NCBI GenBank assembly: GCA_023101725.1
Contig: JALJCO010003873.1
Coordinates: 79,501-143,500, forward strand
Direction: 5' to 3'
Length of the DNA: 64,000 nt
Origin: Atherinomorus stipes
Lineage: Eukaryota; Chordata; Actinopteri; Atheriniformes; Atherinidae
Shown piece after piece: positions 34,373 through 45,756 of this stretch (position 1 is the stretch's first letter; each line of letters opens with the position of its first letter). A program made the translations under genes and the position numbers. The notes below the pieces were generated by a model. It did no database searches, was not told the DNA's origin, and saw only the letters and a program-made list of their open reading frames with translations.

Positions 34373-35686
34373 TCATGATATGAAGTGAAACCATTGAAAT
34401 TTAAACTTGTCAATTTTTAGACGTCAGATGAAAATCTGTTTCTTGAAAATCCCGTCATGTTTGCACTTTTGGCACGTTTCTCCCTCAGAGAAAGGAGCTG
34501 ATGTAACGAGTCAGTCACGGATCAGCAGCACTGGTCCGACCAGCTGTTGCTGGGAGAAGTGGGATCGTCGGAGCTGCCATAAAACAAGCGGTGATGTAAA
34601 CCCAACCCTGAAAGCACAAATGCAACCTTTAAAGTCAATTTAAAGAAACCTGCTAATGTGTGATGGGGGTGTTTAAACAGGCCTAATGCGTGCTGACCAA
34701 TGAGAGCTTTCCTTACCTACCAGGCCTCTTTCGTCTTCATGATTTCTGTAATTCCTGTTGATTAAACACTGAGTAATCCCGCTGATGTTATGAGGTGACC
34801 CCTACTATTTGTAAAGGAGATAAATTAAAGTCCTCCATCAAAATGTGATCAATGCCACCGAGCCTCCGGCTGAAATGGGCACCACGGTATAATGAAGCTA
34901 TAATTCAGCTTTACTGCTCGCTAAGTGAATGACGGACGCTCGACAAAATCCTGGAAGCATTTCTCTACGTCAACATGAGCTATTAACCCGGGATTCAATC
35001 TCCTTTTACAAAATAATCACTGCAACAACATTCCCACTGTCATTTTTTTATCCGTTGACTCATTCATCGGTTCACTGAATCACCGCTTGAGGAAAGTTTT
35101 CCTGCAAAATGACAGAAAAATGTCATGTTTTCTGATTTAAAAGAGCTGATTCTGTAACGCTTCCATACATGCTGTATATGTGAACTTGACACACTCGGTA
35201 CGTTAACACACGGCGGCGAGGATCACCACTTCCCGACAGCCTCGTTACCCACAGACGCGTCACCAAAGAGGCCTTTGAGCTCATGTGAGTGATTAAAGCA
35301 TTACAGCAGCACACCTAGCTGAGCACAATATCACAATAACGCAGTTCACAATAAAGTCATCCCCCGACACCTCGTAAGACACGATCCACATCATCACAGT
35401 CCAGTTAGGACCCAGTTCAAACAAACCCATCATGGAATGATTCCCATTAGTTCAGTCTATTATAACTCAGTTCAAAAAACCAATGCCAAGCAGAAGGAAA
35501 CTGGATTATCGTTTCATTTAAGCTGGATTCCAGCTGAGATGGAGGTTTTTTTCTCCTTTTAACGTCTTTTTTAGTTTCATTGAATGAGAAATTAATCCTG
35601 CCGTGCTCATCGTTGGTATTTTCTAATTAATGAGCTCTTTACTCTGGGTTAATGCAAAGATTTAAAATCTTTTACATACTTCACAA
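34373..35686. other. No recognised feature
   Basis: No exon, terminal repeat or tandem array found. Confidence 0.4.
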
Positions 35687-36953
35687 TAGATGGGTTTCCT
35701 GTTTACAAACATTGGCAGTTGCGCGCGCAACCAGGGGGCAAAAAGCCTGTTTTGTATTGGAGTCTACGGCCAAACACGCACTCATATCATTCACAAAAAT
35801 GTAAAGTAACCCGACCAAACAAACAGAGATCGTTGTGTTTTAAACTATATTGAATAAATCTGTATTTTGATGACGAATAACAAAATACCGATGCTGTGTT
35901 GCTGTGTTATATTTCTATCACGATTACACTAACTTGGTAAGGGAGTCATCACCCGGAAACGGCATTTTTCTTGTTAAAACATGGATATTATTCGTGTTGG
36001 ACCTCATTTGAAATTTGCCTGAAAAACCTGAGTTAGAAAGCGGCTTAAACTTTCGTTTAGACTCTTTGTTAAAACCAAAAGAGGCCACAAAAGTCTGCCG
36101 TCGGCAGCAGGTTCAGCTCCGTGTCGTCCTCACCTCCTCCATACAGGAGCAACTTTCACTAGTTTGGGATTAAACCAGGCAAAGACGACATCATCACTAC
36201 GTTTGGAAAGGAGCTGATTCCAGCTGTTAGGGACTAACACGCATTGCTGCCGGTGAGTTTCGCTGCTTCTGGAACGTTCTGCTTTATTGTGTATGAGATC
36301 CTGGTAGACAGCAGACAGACTAGCTACCTGCTAACAAGCTAACGGTAGAAACTCAAACACCATCTGATTTACGACCCCCGTACTTCGTACTAAATCTCCG
36401 GGATGCGTTGTTATGCCACGTGAACGTTCATAAACGGCTCCACCATCAGTTTGTTCTTCTTTTTTAAGTTCGTGTCTAAGCAGCAGAGGATGGCTGTCAC
36501 ACACAGTGTTTACAGTTTATGTCATGCAGCCGATCGTGGCGGTGATGCTGCTATTACAGTCTTCCCACTAGAATACGGGAATAATTTCTGCCTCCGCCGT
36601 GGTTTAATCCTACATGTGACCATGGTGAAAGACTAAATAAATCATAGTCTGAACCGGAATAAGTTATCTGGGAGGGTTTTCTGAAGATCAGTCACGCCTA
36701 CTGTCCTATTTTCACCATTTTCAGCTGTTTACATGCATTAATGTTTTGATTTTTGCAACCGAACAAATACCAGGACTCAAACATTATATTTCCCCGACAC
36801 TTTCACGTCATATCTTGACCTAATCTGCATTAAAAGTCGAGTTTTGTATGTAAAACACACGTCTTCTCATAGTTCAATAATACTTTTCCTCTGTTTTCTT
36901 GCCCCCTGGTTGCGTGCGCATCCTATCTGTGACGTTGCTCAGAAACCCATCTA
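35687..36953. mobile_element. 1267-bp inverted-repeat element
   Basis: The left end TAGATGGGTTTCCTG and the reverse complement of the right end, TAGATGGGTTTCTGAG, match. A second inverted block lies ~35-50 bp inside: GCGCAACCAGGGGGCAAAAA on the left against GCACGCAACCAGGGGGCAAG on the right reverse complement. The interior has no recognised domain. The right terminus is immediately followed by the next hAT. Superfamily unassigned. Confidence 0.75.
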
Positions 36954-38102
36954 TAGGGATGTCCCGATACCAATGCCAGTATCTGTGCTCACGCTGATAC
37001 TGCCGTACTGGTATACTCGTGAAATACTCGCCCCCGACAGCACCCGATACCGGATGTTACATGACTGTGTTTACGCCGCCACGCTGATGGAAAAATACTC
37101 CTCCACATGAGCGGTGGCGGCTTTGATTCAGAAGATGTTTCCAAGGAGAGAAAATATATCTGACCTGTATCATCTTCCTGGGATACTTTTCAAAACGTCG
37201 GCGGCGGTCGGAGCGGACATTTTTTTTGCTTCTGTCCCTCCCATCGGACCTGCGCTTCCCTCACATACTAGGGGTGCACGATATGATCGCCCCCCTATCA
37301 CTATCGGCCTATATCGGCCTTAAAACTGATTATCGGACATTGGCCACCCCACCGATATTTAACTGATATTTAACCGATCAGGCCGGTGTTTCTAAAGTCT
37401 AAAAAAAAAAAAAACTTCTTCTACTTCTAATTTAAAAACTTCTTTTTTACAGACTTAAAAACTCCTAAAGACTAAAGGTGGGAAAAAATATTGCCACATT
37501 TTTTTATGTTGATATATTGACATTTAAAAACGCAGTATCGGTCTATTTTATTAATGAAATCTTGTGATATTTCATTGTTCCATTACGAAATGTCACGACA
37601 ATTCACAAACATTTTGTGATATTTTCATATGCTGATATCATACTGACTTTTAAAAATGCAGTATCAATCTATTTTACTAATGAAATCTCGCGATATTCCA
37701 TCATTCTGTTCGTGAGGAATCATGAAATATTGTGAGATTTTGTAAGTAAACTAGATGGATGCTTCCTTTTTATTTCAGAGGGACTGACGGAGTCCAATAA
37801 GCCTGCAGGCTGCTTTCACAGCCATGCGCCGTCACAGACATGATCTGGTGTCTCCACCCACACACGAGCTCCGGAGGCAACAAACAAACATGACGCATCA
37901 CACCTGAGCTGCAGAGATGCTTCTTTTTATTTAAAACAAAAAAACAAACCAAAAAAAAAAAAAGAAAAGAAATGCCTTTCACTCATTTCACTTATCCCCT
38001 TTAATTATGTACTCAGATCAGTACTTGGTATCGGCAAGTACTCAAATGCAAGTAATCGTACTCGTACTTGGTGGCAAAAAAGTGGCATCGGGACATCGCT
38101 TA
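36954..38102. mobile_element. hAT element (TAGGGATGTCCCGATAC)
   Basis: The left end TAGGGATGTCCCGATACCA matches the reverse complement of the right end, TAAGCGATGTCCCGATGCCA. Subterminal GTATCGG-type phrases occur on both sides. The ends resemble those of the BED-finger hAT at 20851. Flanking octamers CCCATCTA/TTCATACA do not match well. A second hAT copy lies inside from 37269. No transposase domain is visible. Confidence 0.75.
37269..37757. mobile_element. hAT 'TAGGGATGCAC' copy, 3'-truncated, nested
   Basis: Begins TAGGGGTGCACGATATGATC, then CGGCCTATATCGGCC as in the 51494 copy, and carries the palindromic MITE from 37473 (TAAAGGTGGGAAAAAATATT). It stops inside the MITE after AGTAAACTAGATGGATG; the right terminus is missing. 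Confidence 0.75.
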
Positions 38103-39673
38103 TTCATACAATTATTTTACAAATAAAATGAAAACAATAATTGTCATTGTTTTCAGTGCAGTAGCCCTTTAAGCAGATGCAAATTTACTCCTGCCTTGTA
38201 TTTTATGCTAACAGAACTATCGATGACATTTACTTCAAATCTATGGAAAGTGTTTGACTGTTAAAAATCTCAGCCATATTTTCAATCCATGAAGTCAAAC
38301 TTAAGTTAAACTCCTCTCTGGTTCCCATTCATGTTCTCTTTGTTGCTTCAAACCTCTTTTGAGTGTCAAATACAAGATCAAAGTGGAAGCTGAGCCAAAA
38401 CGTCGTCTGGGATTGGAGGTATTTAGATGACAGCGGTTTACTTTAACAATAACAGCCTTGTTGAGTGGATTCCACGTTCTTATTATTTTATATCAGCCAG
38501 AGAAAATACATGACTAATCCACCTGAAGCCGCTCCTCTAAAACTGCCACCTGCCCCAAATACATATGAATAAGGACTCAGACTTCACAAAGGCAGCTTTG
38601 GCATGCATCAAAAGTTCTTAATAAGATACTTTACCTGCAAGGCGCCCCATAAGTGACTGCAGCAGCAGCAGTTTCCATAGCAACGTCATCTTCAATTTTG
38701 TAGGGTCAAAGTATTCTCACATCCAATCAGGAATGTATGGAATCCGATTTGCACCTCTGGTTTTCCAATCTGGTGAGAAAGAAACAGGTGAGATGAGTTG
38801 GCATTATGGCTCTTATTAGCAGAAAGTTTGAAAATCAGTCAATCATTTCACGCTCGGCGTGCTCATGGCAGAGCCTGTGGAAGCGGAAACGTGGAGCAGA
38901 GAGCGCTCCTCATCTCTACTGCCTTCAAACACATTCTTACATACAGAAAACTAAGCAGAACTGGTTTCACCTCCTTCGAAGGTGGTGAGGAAGAATGATC
39001 GTACGGGGCTGACTGGGACGTGAACATCTCCTACTCGTTCATGTCGTTTCTCCGGCAACACGAGGAGCAGCTGCTTCTCAGTCAGCCTCCTCCTTGCATG
39101 AGGCCTCACGGCTTTCATGCTTACGAAAGTGGAACGCAAAAGAAGGAAGAGGTTGGAATACTGGGTTAAAAGAGAAATAAACTAGAGAGTTTTGCCTCCC
39201 GGAGGGACGAGCTGAAGGTAGCCCTCAGCACTGCAGAGCTCCGAGAAAGAGCTGGAGGTAGAAAAGAGCCTGAGGCCACGGAGCAAAGTAAAGGGTTGCA
39301 TCGTGTCAACGGCTCATCTGAATAAAAACGGAATTCAGGAACAAAAAAAAACTTTTTTCTATAATAAAGATCCATGCTTTAAATTTGGGCGCATTTTTCT
39401 TGCTTTCACACCTTTACCAGCTTTTTACCATCATCTCAGAGAAGTCCTCTTTTTGAAATAAAGTGGTTTTTAGTGATGTTTTTTGGAGCATTGGCTTCTC
39501 TTATCTCTCCATTATGTATGTAGTGTGTCCTAAAACACACCTTTGCTAAGAAAGAAAATGTTTTAAATAAATCCAAATTTTAACTACACATTTATTCAGA
39601 ATAGGAAAAAGCTAAATATATATGATGTCATATCAAAAGAAAATAAATAAAACATGCAGGCTACTATGCTGAT
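38103..39673. other. No recognised feature
   Basis: Short ORFs at 38798-38998 and 38951-39139 are not domain-like. Confidence 0.4.
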
Positions 39674-39906
39674 TAGGGTATGCAAGATGGGATAATATCC
39701 GATATGCCGATATTTTACAACTCATTTGGCTGATACTGATTCCGATATTAAAGCTGAAAATGATGTAATATTCGTTCCTTATGCAAACTTTGAAAAATAA
39801 TTCTGCTGCAGATGTTGTACTGTCATATATACTGTATATATATTTGTTAATTATATCAAAATTCAGTTTTAAAGCTAATATCAGCTGATATTGATGTCGG
39901 CTGATG
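39674..39906. mobile_element. hAT 'TAGGGATGCAC' copy, 3'-truncated
   Basis: Begins TAGGGTATGCAAGATGGG and keeps the uninterrupted GATATTAAAGCTGAAAATG site. It ends at GATGTCGGCTGATG, exactly where the next repeat (39907) begins, without its own right terminus. Confidence 0.75.
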
Positions 39907-39939
39907 TACAATTGTAGCTTATATTTTTTTATAGCGATG

Positions 39940-41025
39940 AAGTAAAGAAAAAGCAAAGACAAAACAGAGAAGAAGCGGAGATAAAACTGCAACGAAATGG
40001 CAACATAGCAGCAACGAAGCTGCAATGAAATGGCAAAGAAACTGCGGCGATAAGGCAACGAAGCTGTGACAAAACAGCAATAAAGCTGTGATGAAATGGT
40101 GGCGTAACGGTGACGAAGCAAAGACGAAGTGGCATCGAAGCAGCAACAACGAAAAGACGAAGCAGAGACAAAACAGAAGCGAAGTGGAGACGAAGCGGAG
40201 ACGAAACAGCAAAAAAAGCAGCAACGAAGCTGCGATGAAACAGTGACGAAACTGAGACGTAGTGGCGACAAAGCAAAGACGAAGTGTCATTGAAACAGCA
40301 ACGCGGCAATGGTAGGAATAGTAGGAATGGCAATGGCGACAATGTGGCGACGAAGCTGTGATGAAGCGCGGTGAAATGGTAACATAGCGGGGATGAAGCT
40401 GCGATGACATGGCAGTGTTGCCAACTCTTCGTGAAGAAATGTCGCTATTGGCTGACCCAAAAGTCGCCAGAAGTCGCCAAATGACGTCACCAACTTATTA
40501 ATGTGAACACGCGCATGCGCGAAAAATCTCATATTCACTCTTTTATATTTATCTTTAACATACAGTAATTCTAATTTACAAGGGTACTAAAGAGCTGACA
40601 TGCACGTTTGAGTCATGGTGCAAAGAAGACCCAGTTGTGCCCACAAGGCATCATGGGAAATAATGTAGATGAGGAGGCGTGGTCGGGCACAAACTATTGG
40701 CTCAGGAGGGCTGCTGTCTGCAAAGAAACAGCGGAAGCAGTGAATGAGTGCCGGGAAACAAGGAAGGGTGGGGCTGACGGAAGGCAGCTCCTGATGAACG
40801 GGTGGAGCCATATAAACTTCATCTGTCTCCATGATCACCAGGAAAAGTCGCTAGAGTTGTCGCTAGTCGCTTTTTTGAAAATAAGTCGCTAGAGGGGTCT
40901 GAAAAGTCGCTAAATATAGCGACAAAGTCGCTAAGTTGGCAACAATGTGACATGGCGGTGAAATGGCAACGTAGCGGGGAAGTAGCTGAGACGAAGCTGC
41001 GACATAGCGGAGACGAAGTGGCAAC
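39940..41025 (+). repeat. 11-bp minisatellite inside copy B, split by a hAT
   Basis: Degenerate 11-bp units such as GCAACGAAGCT, GCGATGAAACG and AAGACGAAGTG. Read on the minus strand, 33 bp (three units) gives an 11-residue periodic peptide of the S-F-V-A type. It continues on the far side of the hAT at 40956. Confidence 0.9.
40413..40947. mobile_element. 535-bp hAT with perfect 8-bp TSD
   Basis: Perfect TSD TGACATGG at 40405-40412 and 40948-40955. The left end CAGTGTTGCCAACTCTTCG matches the reverse complement of the right end, CATTGTTGCCAACTTAGCG. AGTCGCTA-type repeats are concentrated at the right (AAGTCGCTAGAGGGG, AAAGTCGCTAAATATAGCG). The TIR and TSD length assign it to hAT. No transposase. 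Confidence 0.93.
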
Positions 41026-41158
41026 GAGAGGGAGGAAAATTTATTTTCCAGGACAACTCAAGCTTTTCCAGGAGATTTTACTCATTTTCCATGCGTTTTC
41101 CATGACTGGACAAATGTTTAATCATTTTCCAGGTTTTCCAGGACGCGTGGGAACCCTG

Positions 41159-42424
41159 GTAATCACCGTGGTTTTTACCCGGTGGTCAGGTAAACTGGCA
41201 GCAAACAAGAACAACAGAAATCAGGAAAATAGTTGCTAATCATGTGAGAGAGTTCATCTGCTATTATTTTTCTTGCGGTTGGAGTTATTAGGAAATATTC
41301 TTCATATGGCTCTCAGGTTCTCTCCCAGCACTGGTTAGTAGACGCCACCGGCTGAGGCAGAATTTAGCAGTGATGAGACAGACATGCCCGAGGCAGGTCG
41401 TTTGGTGCAGCACTCGGGGGGTCATGAACACCAGCATATGTGATCCTGGGGGTCATGACTTGGTAAAGGTGGGAACCACTGCATTAGGAAACATAAGATG
41501 CAGAAGGTACATCAATGATTCCTCCAGCTCGCTTTGTTGCACCACTGACCATATGAAAATAAACAACCTGGGAGGAACAATGAGGTGATAAAGCTGCAGA
41601 ATAAAGCCGGATGAGACTGCGTTTTGTGCAGAACAACAGCTTGCTTCAGCTGCACTATTGTAAGAATTAAAACAGGACTTGGTAGGAAGAGACATCTAGT
41701 TTTAGCAAACAGCACTAATTTAGCATTTCCTGGGTTAAAACACATCTAAGGCACTCTCATTACAAACAGATCTATGGAAACCTGTGCCACTGTCAGGGAG
41801 CACACAAAACCGCTCTGGCTTTTCTCACTTGCAGATTACAGACAGCAGCAAGTTTTGAAACACACAGAGCGAAAAAGTAAAGTAAAACTCCTGAGGAACA
41901 CATCCAGAAAGGCATTAGACGCTGTTTGAGTAGGCCACGCTCTCATTAATCTCAGAGTCGCTACCTTCCGGCTCTGTCTTCCGTCTCCACCTACAGAAAA
42001 GAGGGCTTTTATCTCCATACATCATTTGGAGGGTTGTCAGGATCTGTCTCGGGTGCATCACTGGTGCCAGGCTGTGCTTTACTCTTAGAGAGCAATTTTA
42101 TGCATATTAAAGCATGTCTTACAAAACCACCGAGGTCTGTGCCTATTAGGCTAATGCTAATTTAGCCTGAGCTGTTTCCTTTAACATTCAACACCAGTGT
42201 TATTTTATTACATTAAATTAGCACGTCGCTACAGCAAATGTAATTTGATACACAAGAGGCTGAAAAGTGTTTTTTCTTTTTAGAATTTTAATAATTTTTT
42301 TTATGTGGGAGGATATGGAAGTAGGAGGAGACGAGGAAACATGAAAAAGGCACTAAAAGGAACCAAATTATGGTTCGTGACCAATGCAATAATCAGTGGT
42401 GCACACATCCTGCAACCTTTAGAG
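41159..42424. other. No recognised feature
   Basis: Unique-looking; no exon supported. Confidence 0.4.
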
Positions 42425-43068
42425 CACCGGTGTCCAAATTCTTCACAATGGAGGGCCAAAAATGACTCGGGTGGATGGTTGTGAGCCAAAAATAAAAATT
42501 TTGTGTTGCAGAGTATGAAATTCACTATGCTAAGCCTGTAGCATAATTGTCCAAAATAAAACCTCATACAAATTAATGTGGAAAAAGAATAACCCCTTTT
42601 TTTTTTTCTTACAGCCTGAAACTGCTGAATATCCAGATGGGCCTTCAAAAATATTTAAATTCAAACCTCCATGAGACAAAAATATATAGACAAAGATTAT
42701 TCTCCTTTGAAAACAGCATCTTTCTGCTTGAATATTAGGCATACTGTTTTAAAATCAATTTCTGTAAAAAAAAAGTATGCATGTTCCAGACTACTTTAAT
42801 CTTTCTCTTGTCAGTGTGCTGCTGCCTTTGATTCATCCCCAATATATGCTCCTGAGACCCAAGTAAAAATAAGTTTTGCTTTTTTAATATTTTTGTGATA
42901 TTCAAGTATTGTTCAAATAAACAGGTTGCAACATTTTTTTTTCAGAAGCATTGTTTATTTACGTCTTATGGAATGTCTCTTGTAGTGGACGTCGGGTCTT
43001 GCTTGATACGGATTGTAATGGTTTATTATTATAACAATCACATTAATTTTTGTGGCTCTTTTCCTTAA

Positions 43069-43579
43069 AGGTACAGTGTGTAAAAAATCAAAGGTCCATG
43101 GCAGAAAAATGTGGTATATAATTCAAAACTGTGTTTCTATTGATGTGTAATCGCTGCACTAGAATAACTGTCATTTATATCTACTTGTTGGGGGGGGTGC
43201 ACATATGGAGGCTGCCATATTTGTTCCACCATTTTTACAACGGTATCCATGAATGGACAAAACAATGTGTGTGAAGTGAGAACCCTCTGAACTTTAAAAC
43301 TGCTGCAGCTTTGTTTAATGGGAGTTAGAGACTGTTTGGGATCAGTAATGACTTAAAAGACATAAAAAGTAGTCGCTCATAGTTCAGTCATAGTTACACC
43401 TGACACCACTGGATCCACTCACAGATGAAAACATCTTTATGACTGGGAGAATTTTGGCCACTAACAGCCACCGTACATTTAAAACAGTGCTGGAAAATGA
43501 TGTCCTTTGAAAGAAAACATCTTTTCTTTCAAATACCATCTTTACCACTAGATGTCAGTAATTGCTACATACTGAAGAT
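43069..43579. mobile_element. Candidate TTAA-target MITE, right end eroded
   Basis: TTAA (43065-43068) followed by AGGTACAGTGTGTAAAA, a terminus typical of a common teleost TTAA family. The reverse complement of the right region is ATCTTCAGTATGTAGCAATT, sharing ~9 of the first 14 positions. There is no TTAA after 43579. Confidence 0.5.
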
Positions 43580-43758
43580 GTCCAGCGATATGTAAAACTC
43601 AGTTATAAACAAAAATTCAATAAAATAAGCAAATTAAATTCCTCCACAATAGGGGATTATCACGCTTTCCGGAACTTTCAGGGAACTAGGCGTTTCCTCT
43701 TCCGGGCCAATGTTCCTGCTCTGTTACACTTTGTAAATCAGATAAACGCCAATCTTAC

Positions 43759-43845
43759 TTAAGTTTTAATTGATTCCCAACTGAAGTGATGCTGAGGAAG
43801 AAGTGGATCAAAGCGATCGATTTGCCGGTGTGAAGGGACGAACTT
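43759..43845 (+). pseudogene. THAP-domain remnant, left arm
   Basis: The plus strand reads LSFN, a stop, then FPTEVMLRKKWIKAI, matching the right-arm NFHGFPTEVIQRKKWIKAI. A stop sits in the FHxFP motif and another follows soon after (LPV then stop), so it is more decayed than the right arm. Confidence 0.7.
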
Positions 43846-43999
43846 AATATAATCTATAATAAACTATAATAAAACAATGTAGCAAGTTTGTCTGTAGCCG
43901 GCAAACTACACAGTTGGTGTTAGCAGGCTAGCGTTAGCCAGCTTGATAACGTGCCTAACTTTGTGCGGCTGAAAACACACAAGCATCTGAAAGCGTCTC

Positions 44000-44351
44000 C
44001 TTTCTTGGCAGTCCCCAGTTGTTCCACTGGAAATGGGGGGGTACAGACCCGATTATCAGATGCTTGTGTGTTTTAAGACGCACAAAGTTAGGCACGTCAG
44101 CTAACACTAGCCTGCTAATGCCAGCTGTTAGCATCATTAAAGTGCCGGCAACAGACAAATGTGCTACGTTGTTTTATTATAAAGTTCGGCCCTTCACTCC
44201 GGCGAATCGCTTTGATCCACTTCTTCCTTTGTATCACTTCAGTCGGGAATCCATGAAAATTTAAGTAGGGTTGGCGTTTATTCAGTTTACGGAGTGGAAC
44301 AGAGCAGGGACATTGAACTGGCCCGGAACAGGAAGCGGCTAAATGTTTCAA
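44000..44351 (-). pseudogene. THAP-domain remnant, right arm and loop
   Basis: The minus-strand frame reads YLNFHGFPTEVIQRKKWIKA, then IRRSEGPNFIIKQRST and FVCCRHFNDAN. This matches the THAP C2CH zinc finger: invariant F-P of FHxFP, invariant W, and a C-x2-H pair (CCRH). After a frame change the sequence gives SVPPHFQWNNW, corresponding to the C-terminal AVPxxF box. The N-terminal Cys pair is not clear. THAP domains act in DNA binding and occur in P-element and Kolobok transposases as well as host proteins; no catalytic domain follows here. Confidence 0.75.
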
Positions 44352-44391
44352 GTTCCAGAAACCGGAACACGGAAGCGCGATAATCCCTATT

Positions 44392-45756
44392 CTTTGTAAA
44401 AGCTTCTCTGCCTTACTTAGGTTTTTGTTTAAGGGTTAAAATTACTGTACCTTTTACAACAACTAACAAATTCGTAAAAAAAAAATTTCATACTGCAGAA
44501 AAACTTTGATTTGGACAAACAGGAAAATGACATCTGTCAAAAATTGTTGATTTACTTCTCTGGTTGTTGTAAACATATTTGAAATGTTGGTCATATTCTC
44601 AAAAACTGGAGTATCAATAGAGAGCCAAGAATTTCTTCTGAAAGGTGTCATAACCTGCTGTTTTACATCCACAATCCCTCTTAAATTATCTTCAAATGAA
44701 TTTTTAATTATAGTTGGGTGGGACGAAAATTTAATGAGGTCATTTTAACCTCTTTTTATCCCCAACTTTTGTTTGTCGCGACAATACGCACGAGAATTAG
44801 ACCTGTCTGTGAGCGCGTTCACGAGGCAAACGTCAAAGCCAAAACAAAGTTTTATCAGGACAGAGCAGGTGAAGGAAATGATGTCCCAGCAGAGAAAAAC
44901 ATGATAAAAACGTAACGGTGCGGTTGATGGAGAGGATCCGGAGTAAAAGGGCTGGACTCTGATGAATATAAGGAGCGGACGTCTGACGTGAAGTTAACCA
45001 AACAGTGTTAGCTTCTGTAGCTACATTAGCAGCTTGTCTGTTCGTCAACCACCGTTTACTGGTCTCTGACACAAAAGATAATAAGTTACACAGCAGCAAC
45101 ACTTACCGACTGCACATCCTCACTGATAAATATAATCCACTGCTCCTCCTCCTCTCTGACAAAAGCTGGTCATTAAACGCTACTCCACGGCAGGCAAGAG
45201 AGAGTCCGCATGCCCAGTGGACATAGATGAATTGCCGGGTCTTAGGAGGATCTTCTCATTTATTCTGTGATCATGGGCTTCCAGATCTGAGCTGAAAGAG
45301 GAAAACCGGGCCCCCCCTTCCCACAGTGTAATGCAGTGGTCATTTGTGGTCAGCAGGGGAAGTGCAACAATGAATAAATATCTTTTAACACTTCTCATTG
45401 CTGGAAAATCAAAATTTAGAAAAGAATGACAACGGACAGCGGGCCAAAAAAAACAGCTCGTGGGCCAACTTTGGCCCTCGGGCCCCATGTTGGACAGCCC
45501 TGGTAGAGTCTACCTTGTCACACAGACATGAGTCACGAGTAGCTCGTTACCTCTGCAGAGCTGGAGGACATGTGCATGAGGTATTTCAGGTGTGTTGGAG
45601 AAGGGCTGCGTGTAAAAGCTGCTCTGGAGGACCAGACGTAGTGGAAGCAGCAGGCGGGGGAAGATGTTGCTAATGGCAACCAAACAAAGGGAAGCATGGC
45701 AGTAATCGCTCGGTATAAAACTGAGAAAACCTGAAACACTATGAAAAGAAGCGTTG
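44392..45756. other. No recognised exon
   Basis: 44392-45502 is the interior and right end of the candidate Charlie-like hAT; the rest is unique-looking. Confidence 0.4.

Larger units (their letters stand above)
39907..41158. mobile_element. CAGGGTTCCC-type element, 5'-truncated copy B
   Basis: Matches 50345-51078 from TACAATTGTA onward: the 11-bp minisatellite, then TTTTCCAGGACAACTCAAGC, TTTTCCATGACTGGA and the terminus GGGAACCCTG. The left terminal part present in copy A is missing. A 535-bp hAT (40413-40947) interrupts the minisatellite. Long minus-strand ORFs (up to 212 codons) here arise because an 11-bp unit keeps frames open, and are rejected as genes. Confidence 0.85.
43648..44391. 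mobile_element. 744-bp near-complete palindrome carrying THAP-domain DNA
   Basis: The left arm (43648-43990) and right arm (44056-44391) are inverted copies around a 65-bp loop. The ends read AATAGGGGATTATCACGC and, as reverse complement, AATAGGGATTATCGCGC. Shared inner blocks include GAAGAAGTGGATCAAAGCGAT and GTGCCTAACTTTGTGCG; the longest is cited without its last base. The left arm has extra bases (ATAATCTATAATAAACT). Both arms encode remnants of one THAP domain. No TSD was identified. Confidence 0.85.
42425..45502. mobile_element. Candidate 3.1-kb hAT (Charlie-like ends)
   Basis: The left end CACCGGTGTCCAAATTC then GGAGGGCC resembles the reverse complement of the right end, CAGGGCTGTCCAACATG then GAGGGCCAAAG. 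This GTGTCCAA...GGGCC pattern is characteristic of Charlie-type hAT MITEs. Flanks CTTTAGAG and GTAGAGTC share TAGAG but are offset, so the TSD is not proven and the two ends could belong to separate copies. Inside lie another TTAA candidate and the THAP palindrome. Confidence 0.5.

Noticed and set aside
39633..40410. Minus-strand ORFs of 212, 163 and 137 codons rich in S-F-V-A
   Set aside because: An 11-bp tandem unit keeps several frames open at once; the overlapping ORFs in different frames have the same composition.
42417..45510. A firm 8-bp TSD for the Charlie-like hAT
   Set aside because: CTTTAGAG and GTAGAGTC match only when offset; the pairing of the two ends remains a candidate.
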